Shown here piece after piece: positions 34,132-44,660 of a stretch of 64,000 nt of DNA. The stretch spans positions 116,568,309 through 116,632,308 of the forward strand of contig JAUMIR010000002.1 in the NCBI GenBank assembly GCA_030847615.1, in the 5' to 3' direction. The notes under the pieces were generated by a model. The model did no database searches and was not told the origin of the DNA. It saw only the letters and a list, made by a program, of their open reading frames with translations. A program made the position numbers and the translations under genes. How positions within the stretch are numbered: the first letter of the stretch is position 1; every line of letters starts with the position of its first letter. This stretch comes from Gambelia wislizenii (Eukaryota; Chordata; Lepidosauria; Squamata; Crotaphytidae).

Positions 34132-34845
34132 CCAGGCAGCTTTTTAGGATACTAAGAGTGAGCATTAACAAACTAAGCATGGCCTTAATCATTACATGGC
34201 CTTAATCATTACTGATCATTTGGTCTCTTTTTTCACTGTTAATGACAAGCATTAGGAATCACAGTAGGATACGACTGCTGGCAGCTGATGGGCCTAGTGA
34301 ATGGGCTCACTCACCCCCCCCCCATTCTAATTCTCTCTTTCTCTCAGGCACCTTGATTCAATAGGTATGCATAACAAAGCAAATCCTCTCTCTTCCTCTT
34401 CCTTTCCTCATCTTTCGGATCCAAGGGGACATTATGCTCAAATGCTTGTCTGTCTGTCTCAGCAACTCTGAAAGGCTAATAGGCAGGTGTGGTAAATAAG
34501 TGTGGAAGGATGATTTATCATCTTTATACACCCCCCCCCATTTTTTAAACCATTTTATAGGCTTGGAAAGACTGAGATAAAACCAAGAACAGTTCTCCTT
34601 TGTCCATCTGTCTAACCCTCTACCATGTCAGAGCTGTTTCCCAGAGGTAGGTGGTGCAGGTACATAGCAAGAAACAACCTGTTCCTTCAGGTTGCCTTTT
34701 GAAGCAATTTCCTGGGCTAGGAAGCAAAGAGGAAGAGAGATGGGAGGACACAACAGAGATTTTTATCCATTTGTGACTCTTCTGAGCATGTCCTAGTTTA
34801 CTCTTACTCTTGGCCTTCCATCAGTCAGAGACATGTTTGATAAAG
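34132..34845. other. Intron sequence, nothing recognised
   Basis: Contains short C-runs (34312-34323, 34533-34540) and pyrimidine-rich stretches. No coding or repeat-end signal recognised. Confidence 0.4.
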
Positions 34846-35190
34846 ACACAAGACAGGGACTTCTCACTGTCTGCTCCCAAGCTATTGAAGTACCTCCCAT
34901 GAGAGGCTACACTGGCCCCTTTTTTCTGCTGGCAAGCAAAGATAATTTTATTCATATAGGCTTCTGACCATTAACTGGTTGTTCTGGACGGGTTTTTGAC
35001 AGCAGATACTGTTTCCTCCCCTCTTCCTATTCTGTTATGTTTAAATGCTTATAACCTGTTTTTAATTCAGTGCTGTTTTAACCTGATAATTTGCTTGTTT
35101 GTTGCTATTATGATTAATTTTAGCTATACTCTTTTTTAATCTGTCTTGGTCTCTGAACTGGGTGAGATATTAATAAAACAAACAAATGGG
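34846..35190 (+). mobile_element. L2-like LINE 3' fragment
   Basis: Decayed plus-strand end of an L2-type ORF (GACTTCTCACTGTCTGCTCC, CAAGCTATTGAAGTACCTCC correspond to the APKLW-SLP region) and an AT-rich 3' UTR ending near GGTGAGATATTAATAAAAC. Heavily diverged. Confidence 0.45.
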
Positions 35191-35313
35191 GAAAAGTCTG
35201 AATTTAATACTGAATCTGTTTGAAGTAGGCACCCACAGAGCTTACAATGAGGTAAGTTTATTCACAAAAGAAAAAAGAGAACATAAGAATCTAAAGAGTA
35301 CAGAATAACAGCA

Positions 35314-35322
35314 GGAATATGC
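35314..35322. repeat. Target-site duplication of LINE copy B, left
   Basis: GGAATATGC, identical to 39312-39320. Marks the exact 3' boundary of the insertion. Confidence 0.85.
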
Positions 35323-35353
35323 CCCTCTCTGGCTTTCCTTCGCAAACGAAGAT

Positions 35354-38300
35354 TCAGGAAGGACTCATCCCGCGCTTTCTGCAAGCGCGCTGATGACTAA
35401 AAAGGCCAATCCGAGATAAACAAGTCTGGTTGCAAAAAGCACAGCAGAAGGTCTCCTTGGGTGATGTTTTTGGGTTGTGATTCTTTCTGCGTTGTCGTTT
35501 CTCTTCAAGACTTGTTCGGCGTGAGTTCTCAAATAAGGCTGCAGCATTGTGGATAGTGCGTCTCCATGCCTCCCGATGTGAGGCCAGGGCGGACCACTGT
35601 TGGTGATCAATTTGGCCGAGCCTGAGATGTTGTTTCAGGGAGTCTTTGTATCGCTTTTTTGGAGCGCCCCTCTTACGCTGACCCGTGGCGAGTTCACCGT
35701 AGACTAGTATTTTTGGGAGGCGATGGTCCTCCATCCTAGAAACGTGCCCTGCCCAGCGCAGCTGTGTTCTCAATATCATGGTCTCAATGCTGGTGATCCC
35801 TGCTTGCTCAAGGACAGCAACATTCGTCACATAGTCAGTCCAGTGTATATTTAGGATTGTGCGTAGACAGCGCTGATGAAAGCGCTCGAGGAGTCGTAGG
35901 TGATGGCGATAGGTGACCCATGTTTCAGATTCATAAAGGAGAATAGACAGTACAATGGCTCTATACACACTGATTTTTGTGCTTTGCTTCAGGTGTTTAT
36001 TGCTCCAGACTCTTTTGTGAAGTCTTCCAAATGCACTATATGCCTTTGCTAATCTGTGATCGATCTCTTTATCAATCTTGGCATCTGAGGAGATGATGCT
36101 TCCCAGGTAGGTGAACTGCTGAACGGACTTGAGCACAGATTTGCTGATGGCAATGTGGGGATGGTGGTGTTCGTCCTGTGGTGCAGGCTGATAAAGAACT
36201 TCTGTTTTCTTCAGGTTGACTTCTAGCCCAAACAGCTCTGCAGCTGTTGCGAAGCAGGACGTTAGGCGCTGCAGAGCTGCTTCTATGTGGGCAACAAGGG
36301 CAGCATCATTGGCGAAGAGCAGCTCACGGACTAGATAGTTTAGAGTCTTAGTGTGAGCATTCAGACAGCTTAAGTTAAACAAGCTACCATCAGTACGGTA
36401 GCGTATATAGATGCCGTCGTCTTCTTCAAGCTCTGCCATAGCCCTTTGGAGCATCGTGCTAAAGAAGATTGTAAATAAAGTTGGTGCAAGAACACAACCT
36501 TGCTTCACTCCATTAGTTATTAGAAAGGGCTCTGAAAGAGCATCGCCATATCTGACTTGACCACGCTGTCCCTCGTGTAGCAAGATAATCATTTTAAGGA
36601 ATTTAGGGGGACATCCTAGTCTTTCCAGGATCTGCCACAGACCTTTTCTACTTACAGTGTCAAAGGCTTTGGTGAGGTCGACAAATGTTACATAGAGACC
36701 CTTGTTCTGCTCCCTACAATTTTCTTGCAGTTGCCTAAGGACAAATACCATGTCTGTAGTACTCCTATTGGCTCTGAAGCCACATTGGCTTCCAGGGAGA
36801 AGTTCTTCTGCAATAGCAGGAACTAATCTGTTCAGGAGTATCCTTGCAAGGATTTTTCCAGCAAGAGAGAGCAGTGTTATGCCTCGATAGTTTGAGCAAT
36901 CGGATTTTGCTCCTTTTTTCTTGTACAGGGTGATGATGACTGCATCTCGGAGGTCTGATGGCAGTTCCCCTTTTTCCCAGCAATTCACAAGGAATTCGTG
37001 GAATTTTTCGTGGAGTGCATGACCTCCGTGTTTCCAAACTTCAGGTGGGATTCCATCAATCCCAGCTGCCTTGCCGTTTTTCATCTGCTGTATGGCCTTA
37101 AGGGTCTCTTCCAAAGTGGGAGCTATGTCCAATTCATTTTTCATTGGTTTTTGTATCATATATTGGATAGCTGAGGCTTGGACTACTCGGTTGGCGCTAA
37201 AGAGACTTTGAAAATGTTCAGCCCAACGATTTAGGATGGAGGCTTTATCAGTAATTAATGTTTGACCATCTGTACTGTATAAGGAGCTTTGGACCTGATA
37301 AGTAGGTCCAAACACTGCTTTAAGAGCTTCATAAAATCCTCTATGATCACCCAGATCTGCACAGCATTGTGTCTTTTCTGCTATATTGATCCACCACTTG
37401 TTTTGCATGTCTCGGAGTTTTTGTTGTAGTTTGCTACATGTGAGGCGGAAAGCTGCTTTTCTTACATGACAGGTTGGCTGGGCGAGGTATGCCTGGTGAG
37501 CAGCTCTCTTCCTTGCCAACAGCTCCTGGATCTCTTGGTTGTTTTCATCAAACCAGTCTTGATTTTTCTTGTGGGAGAAGCCAAGGGATTCTTCTGCAGA
37601 CTGGAGGATACTGTTTTTGATATGTTGCCAAAGCACTGTAGGAGAAGGATCTGTAGGATGGTCTTCAAGTTTCGTTTGTAGATTTGCCTGGAAGTTGTCT
37701 CTCATGGTAGCTTGTTGAAGATTGTTGACTTGGAGTCTCTTCTTTAAGATGCCACCCCTCTTAGGTTTGAACTTAAGATGAAGATTTAGTTTACATCTGA
37801 CAAGGCGATGATCTGTTTGGCATTCTGCACTGGGCATCACTCGTGTATGACGGACATCACGAATGTCTCTCTGACGGACTAGAACGTAGTCAATGAGGTG
37901 CCATTGTTTGGATCGGGGATGCATCCAGGTTGTCTTCAAGCTATCTTTCTGCTGAAAGATTGTGTTTGTAATAGTCAGCTGTTGTTCTGCACAGAACTCT
38001 AGCAGGAGGCGTCCGTTATCATTGCAATTTCCAACACCATGCTTGCCTAAGACACCTTTCCAGGCTTCGGAGTTCTTTCCTACTCTGGCATTGAAGTCAC
38101 CAAGGATAATAATTTTATCTTCTACAGGGACTTTTTGTATGAGTTGGCATAGGTCTGTGTAGAATTTGTCTTTCTCTACAGGGTCGGCTTCCATAGTTGG
38201 GGCATATATACTAAAGAGAACAACATGTGGGAGGCATAAGGAAATAATGCGATCAGAGTGTCCTGTTGGCAAGGTTTTGAGTTTGGAGAGAATGGAGTTT

Positions 38301-38605
38301 TTAATCATAAAGCCTACTCCTTAAAGATGTTTTTCGGTTTTGGGTTTGCCAGACCAGTAAAGTGTGTAGCCGGCGCCATGTTCTTTAAGGCTGCCTTCCT
38401 CATGGAAGCGAACTTCACTAAGAGCAGCGATGTCAATATTAAGCCGTGATAGTTCATGGGCTATTAGGGCAGAACGACGCTCAGGCCGTCCACTATCTTC
38501 AGAGTCTTGCATGGTTCTGATGTTCCAGCATGCAAGTGTCAGTTTATTTACACCTTTGGAGGCCGGTGTGTGCCTTTGTTTCTTTGCCTTGGTTTGACCG
38601 CATCA
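35354..38605 (-). pseudogene. LINE endonuclease / reverse transcriptase polyprotein, copy B
   Basis: The frame opens at 38605 and runs LTLACWNIRTMQDSEDS (endonuclease start, 38547) to a TAA at 38323-38321, then continues in the same frame for 984 codons to 35354. Endonuclease: SIYAPTMEADPVEKDKFY, IILGDFNARVGKNSEAW, HLIDYVLVRQRD, ECQTDHRLVRCKL. RT: GKAAGIDGIPPEVWK, LPGSQCGFRANRSTTDM, YVTFVDLTKAFDTVS, NGVKQGCVLAPTLFTIFFS, then LLFANDAALVAH, where the usual FADD is FAND (GAT to AAT at about 36311). C-terminus: CAFCNQTCLSRIGLFSHQRA, a zinc finger. The enzyme nicks target DNA and primes cDNA synthesis there. Lack of the first FADD aspartate plus the TAA should make this copy inactive. Confidence 0.9.
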
Positions 38606-38729
38606 GAAGATTTCCATTGGCCGCGGCTAGCCAACCAGGTGGTTGGGGATGAGCTTTCGTTAGGCCACCTTTTCTAGGCCCCTCTCCATATGGAGCAAGC
38701 AGTGCTCTCTTTAAAAAAAGGCTGCTTGG

Positions 38730-38945
38730 TCATTCAGGATGCTGCCGAACAAGACTGTCATCTCCTGGGTCAGCCTCGAGCAACCAATGTCCTGAACCGC
38801 CTGCATGCAGGGTTGGGGCTGCGGCTTCCAGTGCATCTTTACACCTGCCGTTTTGTCCCTCGCCTATCGCTACAGGGCTTTTTTTGAACTGGATTTGTCC
38901 TTCGAGCCTGTGCAATGGATTTTTCTGGTGGAGCGCAGCGTGCAC
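38730..38945 (-). pseudogene. Short upstream ORF of zinc-finger LINE copy B
   Basis: 71-codon frame, MHAALHQKNPLHRLEGQ to DSLVRQHPE, nearly the same as in copy A (26354-26569). It precedes the endonuclease frame in the 5' region of the element. It is too short and featureless for a function call. Confidence 0.4.
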
Positions 38946-39311
38946 AGAATTGGCCTCACCCTTTAAACCAGAGATTCATCTGCCGTGGCCTTGCAAGCAT
39001 GGACATGGCAGCGAGGTCTGTGGGCCGTAGGTTTGATTAGAGTTTCCTTCTATTAGATGGTTGACCTTACAGGGTTGGACGAGCACCATCTGCCCGGGTT
39101 TGGGATTAGAGTTTTCCTTCTCCTAGGACAGTTGCCACAGGGCTAGAGAGCCCATCCTGCCCGTTGACGCTCTTTGTCAGACCCTTCGGTTTTGACCTGT
39201 CTGGCATGGGAGACCCTACCGGTGGCTATTATGCCACCGCCAGCATAGCTCAAAACATCATTAGGGTACGCAAGCCTCTCTCCCACGACAAGGGGGAGTC
39301 AATGGAGAGGT

Positions 39312-39320
39312 GGAATATGC
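39312..39320. repeat. Target-site duplication of LINE copy B, right
   Basis: GGAATATGC, identical to 35314-35322. Marks the exact 5' boundary of the insertion. Confidence 0.85.
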
Positions 39321-39784
39321 ACACAGGCATAAAATAAAAAGAAGGAAAAAAACTACGTTAACCAAGCCATACATCTAATGGCACAGATCTTGCAGACACA
39401 GTGACAGCAACTCATGAAAAAAAAACAGCGGTAGAATACTGAATACTGCAGAACCCTGTGAGATACAAGGCAGTCTCAAAGTGTAACCTTTATATTCTTT
39501 ATCTGTAACAATCCAGAAAATTAAAATTACGGAGTGAACAAGCCCAAACCTTCTACTACTAAGCATACAAACTGATTTCTACTCACCCAGCTGAAGCCAG
39601 ATCCCCTAATTAGTAAAGGACCAGTGTGTTGCCTTTGAAGTTTTCAAACTACTGATAACATAGGTGCTCGACATATTAATTTATCCTATTAGAAACAGAA
39701 GCTGCTGGAAATGAAAATTGTTAGAAACTGCTAGAAGCACTCAGTCCCAGAGAGAATGAAATTAAAATCCTTACTACTAAGTTG
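39321..39784. other. Intron sequence, nothing recognised
   Basis: Sequence between LINE copy B and a Bov-B fragment. No coding or repeat-end signal recognised. Confidence 0.45.
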
Positions 39785-40416
39785 TTATTGTTTTGTAATG
39801 TCAAGGTGGCTTTGACTTATGTTCACCCTAGGAATGAAAATCTCCTGGAGACCGTGTTATGAACAGCCCTGCTCAGGTCTTGCAAAGTCAGGGCCATCTC
39901 CTCTTTGACTGAGTCAATCCACCTGCTTCCTCTTACTTACTTCAATTGTCCCCATCATTATCATCTTTTTCAGTGAATCATGTATGTTTCACTATATGAG
40001 TGTTTCCAGCCTGTGGGCCATTGTTTCATTTTCTATACGTGGTGGTAGATTTTTGTTAGAATTTGGATTCTCTTTGTGTAGCTTGATAAAAGCTTTATTG
40101 ATATGCCATCTATTCCTGGTGATTTATTTCTCTCAAATGCATTGAGAGGAGTTTCCACTCAATCAGGGCAGGTTTAACCATACCGCGAAAACAGCATCTG
40201 TGGGGGGCCTTACAGCCAGGGGCCCCCACCCTTGTCCTAACCCTCCTCCTGCAAAAACCTCCTGCTGGTTTTTTTTAAAGCATCTCCCAAACTAGAAAGA
40301 GAAAGAGAAAGGAGATGCCCTCAGTGTGGCTGAAGCTAGGGGGAGTTTGCTGCTCTCCTGCCTCCTGCTCCCAGGGGATCCTCAAACCACAAGCCAGCCA
40401 GGCATGTGTCAGAGAG

Positions 40417-40530
40417 AGGTGAGTGTGTGTGTGTGTGTGTGTGAAAGGGAGAGAGAGAGAGAGCGGGGGAGGGAAGTGTGAGGGTCATCTCTTTCCTTCT
40501 TTCTCCCCTGCTCTCTCTTCAGAAAGGGCT

Positions 40531-40562
<32 letters not shown>
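40417..40562 (+). repeat. Cluster of microsatellites (GT)n, (GA)n, (TTCT)n
   Basis: GTGT tract at about 40420-40442, GAGA tract at 40450-40463 and TTTC/TTCT tract at about 40528-40562, all inside the hAT copy. Confidence 0.9.
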
Positions 40563-40564
<2 letters not shown>

Positions 40565-40681
40565 CTTTCCTTCCTTCCACATAGATCCCCTCCACCACAT
40601 CTTTCCAGCTGCTCTTAACATGCTCTGGTTTCTCTCCCCTCCCTCCCTCTCCCCCTTTGTCTTCAGCTTCCTCCCCTTGTT

Positions 40682-40870
40682 TGCCCATGTCCCTTCAAAT
40701 CATTTCTGACTAAGGCAAACCTACCATGGGGTTTTCTAGACAAGGTTTGTTCAAAGGGGGTGTGCCTTTGCCTTCCTTTGAGGCTGAGAGAGTGTGACTT
40801 GCCCAAGGTCAGCCAGTGGGTATTCATGGCTGAGTAAGGTTTCAAACCTTGGTCTCCACAGTCATAGGGC
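40682..40870 (-). repeat. tRNA-derived SINE (same family as 44160-44402)
   Basis: On minus: GAGACCAAGGTTTGAAACC (box B-like), TGACCTTGGGCAAGTCAC and GCCTCAAAGGAAGGCAAAGG, then CATGGTAGGTTTGCCTTAGTC. Matches block by block the better preserved copy at 44160-44402 but lacks part of the tRNA head and the last bases of the tail. Confidence 0.7.
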
Positions 40871-41028
40871 AATGCTGAAATTTCTACAACACTCTAGCAA
40901 TTTTAACATAAGAATATGAAAAATATAAATAAAAATTTGGAGTAATATTACTGGGAACAATGGTTTTATTGTTGTCACTAAAACATACCAGTATCCCATT
41001 AGTGTTATGTGAGATCCTATGGACAGAA

Positions 41029-41363
41029 CAGTGGTTCTTAACCTTTTCTTTACCAGGGACCCCCTTTAAATATCTTTTGTTGTCCCAAGACTTAACTCAA
41101 GATTTAAAACCCTAATAATAATAACTAACAACAACAATACAATTACACCATCCATTAAACTTTCCCTCAGAGGCACTCTTGTTTCTTCCTGCAAGTTTGT
41201 GGCTGGAGTGGATTGAATGGCAATGTGCAGGCCAGGCCAGCCAGCCTTTGCCTTGGTTCCTGTCACATGGCTGCTCCACTACAGGGAGGAGGTCGGCAAG
41301 CAGCCTTCAAGCCTTTGTGGACCCCCTGTGAGGACATCGCAGACCCCAGGTTAAGAACCACTG
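41029..41363. mobile_element. hAT-like MITE with CAGTGGTTCTTAACC ends
   Basis: 335-bp segment bounded by CAGTGGTTCTTAACC and GGTTAAGAACCACTG, a perfect 15-bp inverted repeat of the type found on Charlie-like hAT elements. No transposase. The flanking 8 bases (GGACAGAA and AGCTAGAG) do not match well, so the target duplication has decayed. Confidence 0.8.
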
Positions 41364-41475
41364 AGCTAGAGAATGCTGGAAAAGGAACAATGCAACCAGA
41401 CCTTGAAAAGGGTGCTGGCAGGGGAATTCTGGGAGGTGTAATCCAAAAGTAACTTTCCCAGGCTCTGAATGCAGC

Positions 41476-42034
41476 CTAGAATCATAGAATCAGAGGGCTG
41501 GAAGGGACCCCAACAGCCATCCCATCCAATCGGCTTCTGCCCTGCAGGAACACATAATCAAAGTCCTCACGACAGATGGCCATTCAGCCTCTGCTTAAAA
41601 ACTTCCAAAGAAGGAGACTCCATCACACTCCAAGGCAGTGTATTCCACTGCCAAACAACAGCACAAAACAAGCTTGCTCCATCCTCAGAATGACATCCCT
41701 TCAAAGATTTAAACATGGCTATCATGTCACCTCTCAACCTTCTCTTCTCCAGGCTAAACGTACCCAGATCCCCAAGCCACTCCTCATAGGGCACAATAGC
41801 TTCCAGACCTCCCACCATCCTGGTCACCCTCCTCTGGACAAATTCCAGCTTGTCCATATCCTTCTTGAATTGTTGTGCCCAGAACTGGAAACAGTATTGC
41901 AGGTGAGGTCTGACCAAACCCTTGATCTAGACACTATACTCCTATTAATACAGCCTAGAATCACATTGGCTTTTTTTTGCTGCTGCATCACACTGCTAAC
42001 TCATGTTCAGCTTGGAGTCCACTGTTTCTTTTCG
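41476..42034 (-). mobile_element. CR1 LINE 3' fragment
   Basis: Minus-strand C-terminal coding: [27 protein letters not shown] [32 protein letters not shown], and the terminal sequence CCTTCCAGCCCTCTGATTCT / ATGATTCTA at 41476-41500. 5' truncated at about 42034, where hAT sequence resumes. Confidence 0.85.
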
Positions 42035-42096
42035 TTGAGGAAATCTACACCATTACGTTAATTGCTAAACTAAATTATTGGCGGCAAATTATGTAA

Positions 42097-42337
42097 TACG
42101 GTAGGACCCCCTTATCCACTGGGGATTGGTTCTGGGGGGGGTGTGGATACTGAAAAACCGTGGATAAAAGTTAATGCCATTGAAAATAATGGGACTTCTG
42201 GTTTAAAATACCATAGAGTTGTCTTGGAGGACCTAGAAAATGGCTAGAGGACACATTTTGTAGGAAGGATCTATGGTATGTGTGCTGTTTTTGTGTCCCA
42301 TGGATAATGAATCCGTGGATAAGGGGGTCCTACTGTA
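42097..42337. mobile_element. MITE with TA target (family 2)
   Basis: Ends CGGTAGGACCCCCTTATCCA and GGATAAGGGGGTCCTACTG are inverted repeats of about 20 bp, flanked by TA. Interior contains ATGGGACTTCTGGTT. It sits inside hAT copy 2 at a site that is uninterrupted in the hAT at 30275-31543. Confidence 0.8.
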
Positions 42338-43159
42338 ATCTGAACATCCTGTACTGTGAATAGGTTAGGTTACATTGACCAGAGATAAACATATGGGGTC
42401 CCCAAAATAAAGCACTGCAAGGGCCCCCAAAATTCCTCAAACCAGCCCTGTACTCAATTGTAAGTTCTTCCTTAAAAAGTTCTACTCTGAGGCAATCTGT
42501 CATCCTTTCATCTCTTTTGTATAGTTCTTCAGTGTATTGCTTCCAGTGTCTACTCACTGTTGTTAATTGTTGCCAAGTCGGCTTCACCTTCAGCTTCAAC
42601 TTACGGTGACCCTGTGAATAAGAGACCTCCAAGACACCCTGTCATGAACAGCCATGCTCAGACCTACAAACTCGGGGCTATGATTTCCTTGATTGAGTAT
42701 ATCCACCTATAATGCTGTCTTCCACTCTGCCTCCTACTTTATCAAGCATTATCATCTTTTCTAATGAGTTGTATCATTCCATGATATGACCAAAGTATGA
42801 TAGCTTCAGTTTGGTCATTTTGGCTTCTAGGTAAAGTTCAGACTTATTTTGCTGTAGGATCCATTTATTCAATTTGCTGTTGTTTATTGCAGTCCATGGC
42901 ATCCACAGAACTCTCCTCCAGCACCACATTTTAAATGTGTTGATTCTCTTCCTGTCAGTGTTTTCACTGTCCACCTTTTACAACCAAAGTCTACTAATAC
43001 TTTGGCCTAAATCCAACTGTTAGTCCTAAATAAAATATTCACATTCCATCAATGGAACTTATGTAAATGTTGACTTTAAAAGTTCCCATTGATTCAATGG
43101 CTCTACTCTAATTGGGATTAATAGCTGAATTTAGGTCAAACATACTACTTTTAGCGTAC

Positions 43160-44087
43160 AGTACAAAGTCTGTCTATTAAATAACGAGACTGATACAATA
43201 ACCCATCTTTATTTCTATGTATTACAATTCTAATGCTTGTCCCCTTCAATAAACTCTCCGTTCACACTCACACACTGATGCAATCTTGTTTCTCACTGGT
43301 CAAAGGCATGGAGCAGATCAGTTTCTGTCAGCTGTTTCAACACATCTGCCATTTTCTTCATACTGCATTAATTGATTCAAAATGTGTTCCTTTAAGCACT
43401 GATTTCACTTTAGAGAAAAGAAAAAAGTAGCATGGTGCCAAATCTGGCAAATGTTGAGGATGTTCAAGTGTAGTAAAGCGTTTATTAGCCAAAAACTGCT
43501 TCATAGAAACTAATGTGTGAGCAGACGCATTGTCTTGATGAAGAATGAAACCATTTCCCCACCGTTCTAGGTTTTTTTTTTTCTGACTCTTTCTCTCAGC
43601 TCTGTCAAAACTTCCTTATAATAATGCTGGTTCACTGTTGTGCTCCCTGGAACCCATTATGCCCAAATTCTGCGCCTGATGTCAAAAAATCCCCCAATGA
43701 GCATGGCTTGCTTTGACATACTTTTTTTCACTTTTGGTTATTATCTTTTTCAAGTGCATTGACTGTCATTTTGTCTGAGGATTATACTGGAAGATCCAGG
43801 TTTCATCACAAGTGATGACTTTTTCAAAAAGGTCTGGGTCTGCCTCAAGTTGTTGCAGAATGTCATGAAGCTCGATTTTTAAACTTAGCATTTTCCCAGC
43901 ACACAGCAGACAACACAGATACTTTAAACAACGACTGACAATTAACTGAACGGACGGCTGAGAGTGTTGATGTTTGTTGTGCAGGTTCAGACCACTCACC
44001 ACTCAAGCGTTCACAATCAGTGCTCCCTGATTTGTCTGAAAGGCAGAAACACAGTCTTGTTATTTAGCAGACAGACCTCATACTTAG
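43160..44087 (-). mobile_element. mariner transposon remnant with both ends
   Basis: About 930 bp. Left end GTCTGTCTATTAAATAACGA (43168) and right end, in reverse, GTCTGTCTGCTAAATAACAA (44072) are inverted repeats of mariner type. The minus strand encodes pieces of a mariner transposase: LHDILQQLEADPDLFEKV, ITCDETWIFQYNPQTK (first catalytic Asp of the DD34D triad, about 43775), FNIMGSRE-like middle, and a C-terminal part near 43340-43240. Many frameshifts; inactive. Confidence 0.85.
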
Positions 44088-44159
44088 AGCACTGCCTTCA
44101 GGAGTACAGTTATTTTCTAGATACTATAATCCAAACCCACTTAAATATTATTTAGAACT

Positions 44160-44402
44160 GCCTTTGTTGTTGCTGTCATATGCCTTCAAGTCATTTCCAA
44201 CTTATGGCGACCCTAAGGCAAACCTATCATGAAGTTTTCTTGGCAAGATTTGTTCAGCAGAGGGTTGCCTGTGCTCTCCTCTGAGACTGACAGAATGCGA
44301 CATGCCCAAGGTCACCCAGTGGGCTTCCATGGCTGAGTGGGGATTCAAATCCTAATCTCCCGTCATAGTCCAAGGCTCAAACCACTAAACCATGCTGGTT
44401 CC
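44160..44402 (-). repeat. tRNA-derived SINE with Bov-B-like tail (Sauria-type)
   Basis: On minus: tRNA head with box A TGGTTTAGTGGTTTGAGC and box B GATTTGAATCCCC, then GGTGACCTTGGGCATGTC, CAAATCTTGCCAAGAAAAC, and the tail GGGTCGCCATAAGTTGG...GACTTGAAGGCATATGACAG. This layout (tRNA head, central body, Bov-B-derived tail mobilised by Bov-B RT) is known for the squamate Sauria SINE. Confidence 0.85.
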
Positions 44403-44660
44403 CTCTATTAATCTATTCATACTTCTAATCAATTTTACAAAATATTTCATGTTTGGAAATGGATATTGCTAGAGATCTATTTCTAGCAGAATGTTGCTCA
44501 TGCAACAAATACTCTCTTGAGTTGTGACGCTGAACCTCAGTTCACTGCCTTACTCCAAATGACATGATGGATCCGAGAGCATACACTCACTGGTTCCCCC
44601 TCAGTTCTCTTCATTGCCCTTGCTTCTGCCTTTCTGCATGCTGACATTGTGGAACAGTTA

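Larger units (their letters stand above)
35323..39311 (-). mobile_element. Zinc-finger LINE copy B, full length with 9-bp target duplication
   Basis: 3,989-bp minus-strand non-LTR retrotransposon flanked by GGAATATGC at 35314-35322 and 39312-39320. Its 5' end coincides with that of copy A. 5' region with a short ORF, then one long ORF with APE endonuclease, RT and a C-terminal C2H2-type finger; the 3' end is AATCTTCGTTTGCGAAG...AAAGCCAGAGAG, also seen in truncated copies at 16206-16372 and 53114-53227. The protein organisation resembles RTE-type LINEs; the exact clade cannot be settled by eye. Confidence 0.92.
40164..42450. mobile_element. hAT-type transposon copy 2, loaded with later insertions
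   Basis: Ends CAGGGCAGGTTTAACCA and, at the right, TCAAACCAGCCCTG (reverse complement CAGGGCTGGTTTGA). Flanks CACTCAAT (40156-40163) and TACTCAAT (42451-42458) form an 8-bp duplication with one mismatch. The right part (42035-42096 and 42340-42450) matches, in reverse, the left part of the hAT at 30275-31543, including AATTTGCCACCAATAATTTAG. Inside sit microsatellites (40417-40562), a SINE (40682-40870), a smaller hAT-like MITE (41029-41363), a CR1 (41476-42034) and a MITE (42097-42337). Confidence 0.8.
39785..42985 (-). mobile_element. Bov-B/RTE LINE fragment, split by a hAT insertion
   Basis: Two parts, 39785-40163 and 42459-42985, both minus strand. 42974-42774 encodes KRINTFKMWCWRRVLWMPWT and LYLEAKMTKLKLSYFGHIM, the C-terminal signature of Bov-B RT; 42560-42460 encodes HWKQYTEELYKRDERM, the segment before the RT palm; 40130-40080 reads like SPGIDGIS. 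39785-39905 and 42540-42610 carry the Bov-B 3' tail type (CTTATGTTCACCC, CTTACGGTGACCCTG). Order of blocks indicates internal rearrangement or more than one copy. The hAT at 40164-42450 separates them. Confidence 0.65.

Noticed and set aside
44350..44402. A tRNA gene on the minus strand
   Set aside because: Box A and box B are present but the acceptor and anticodon stems cannot be paired, and a SINE body and tail follow.
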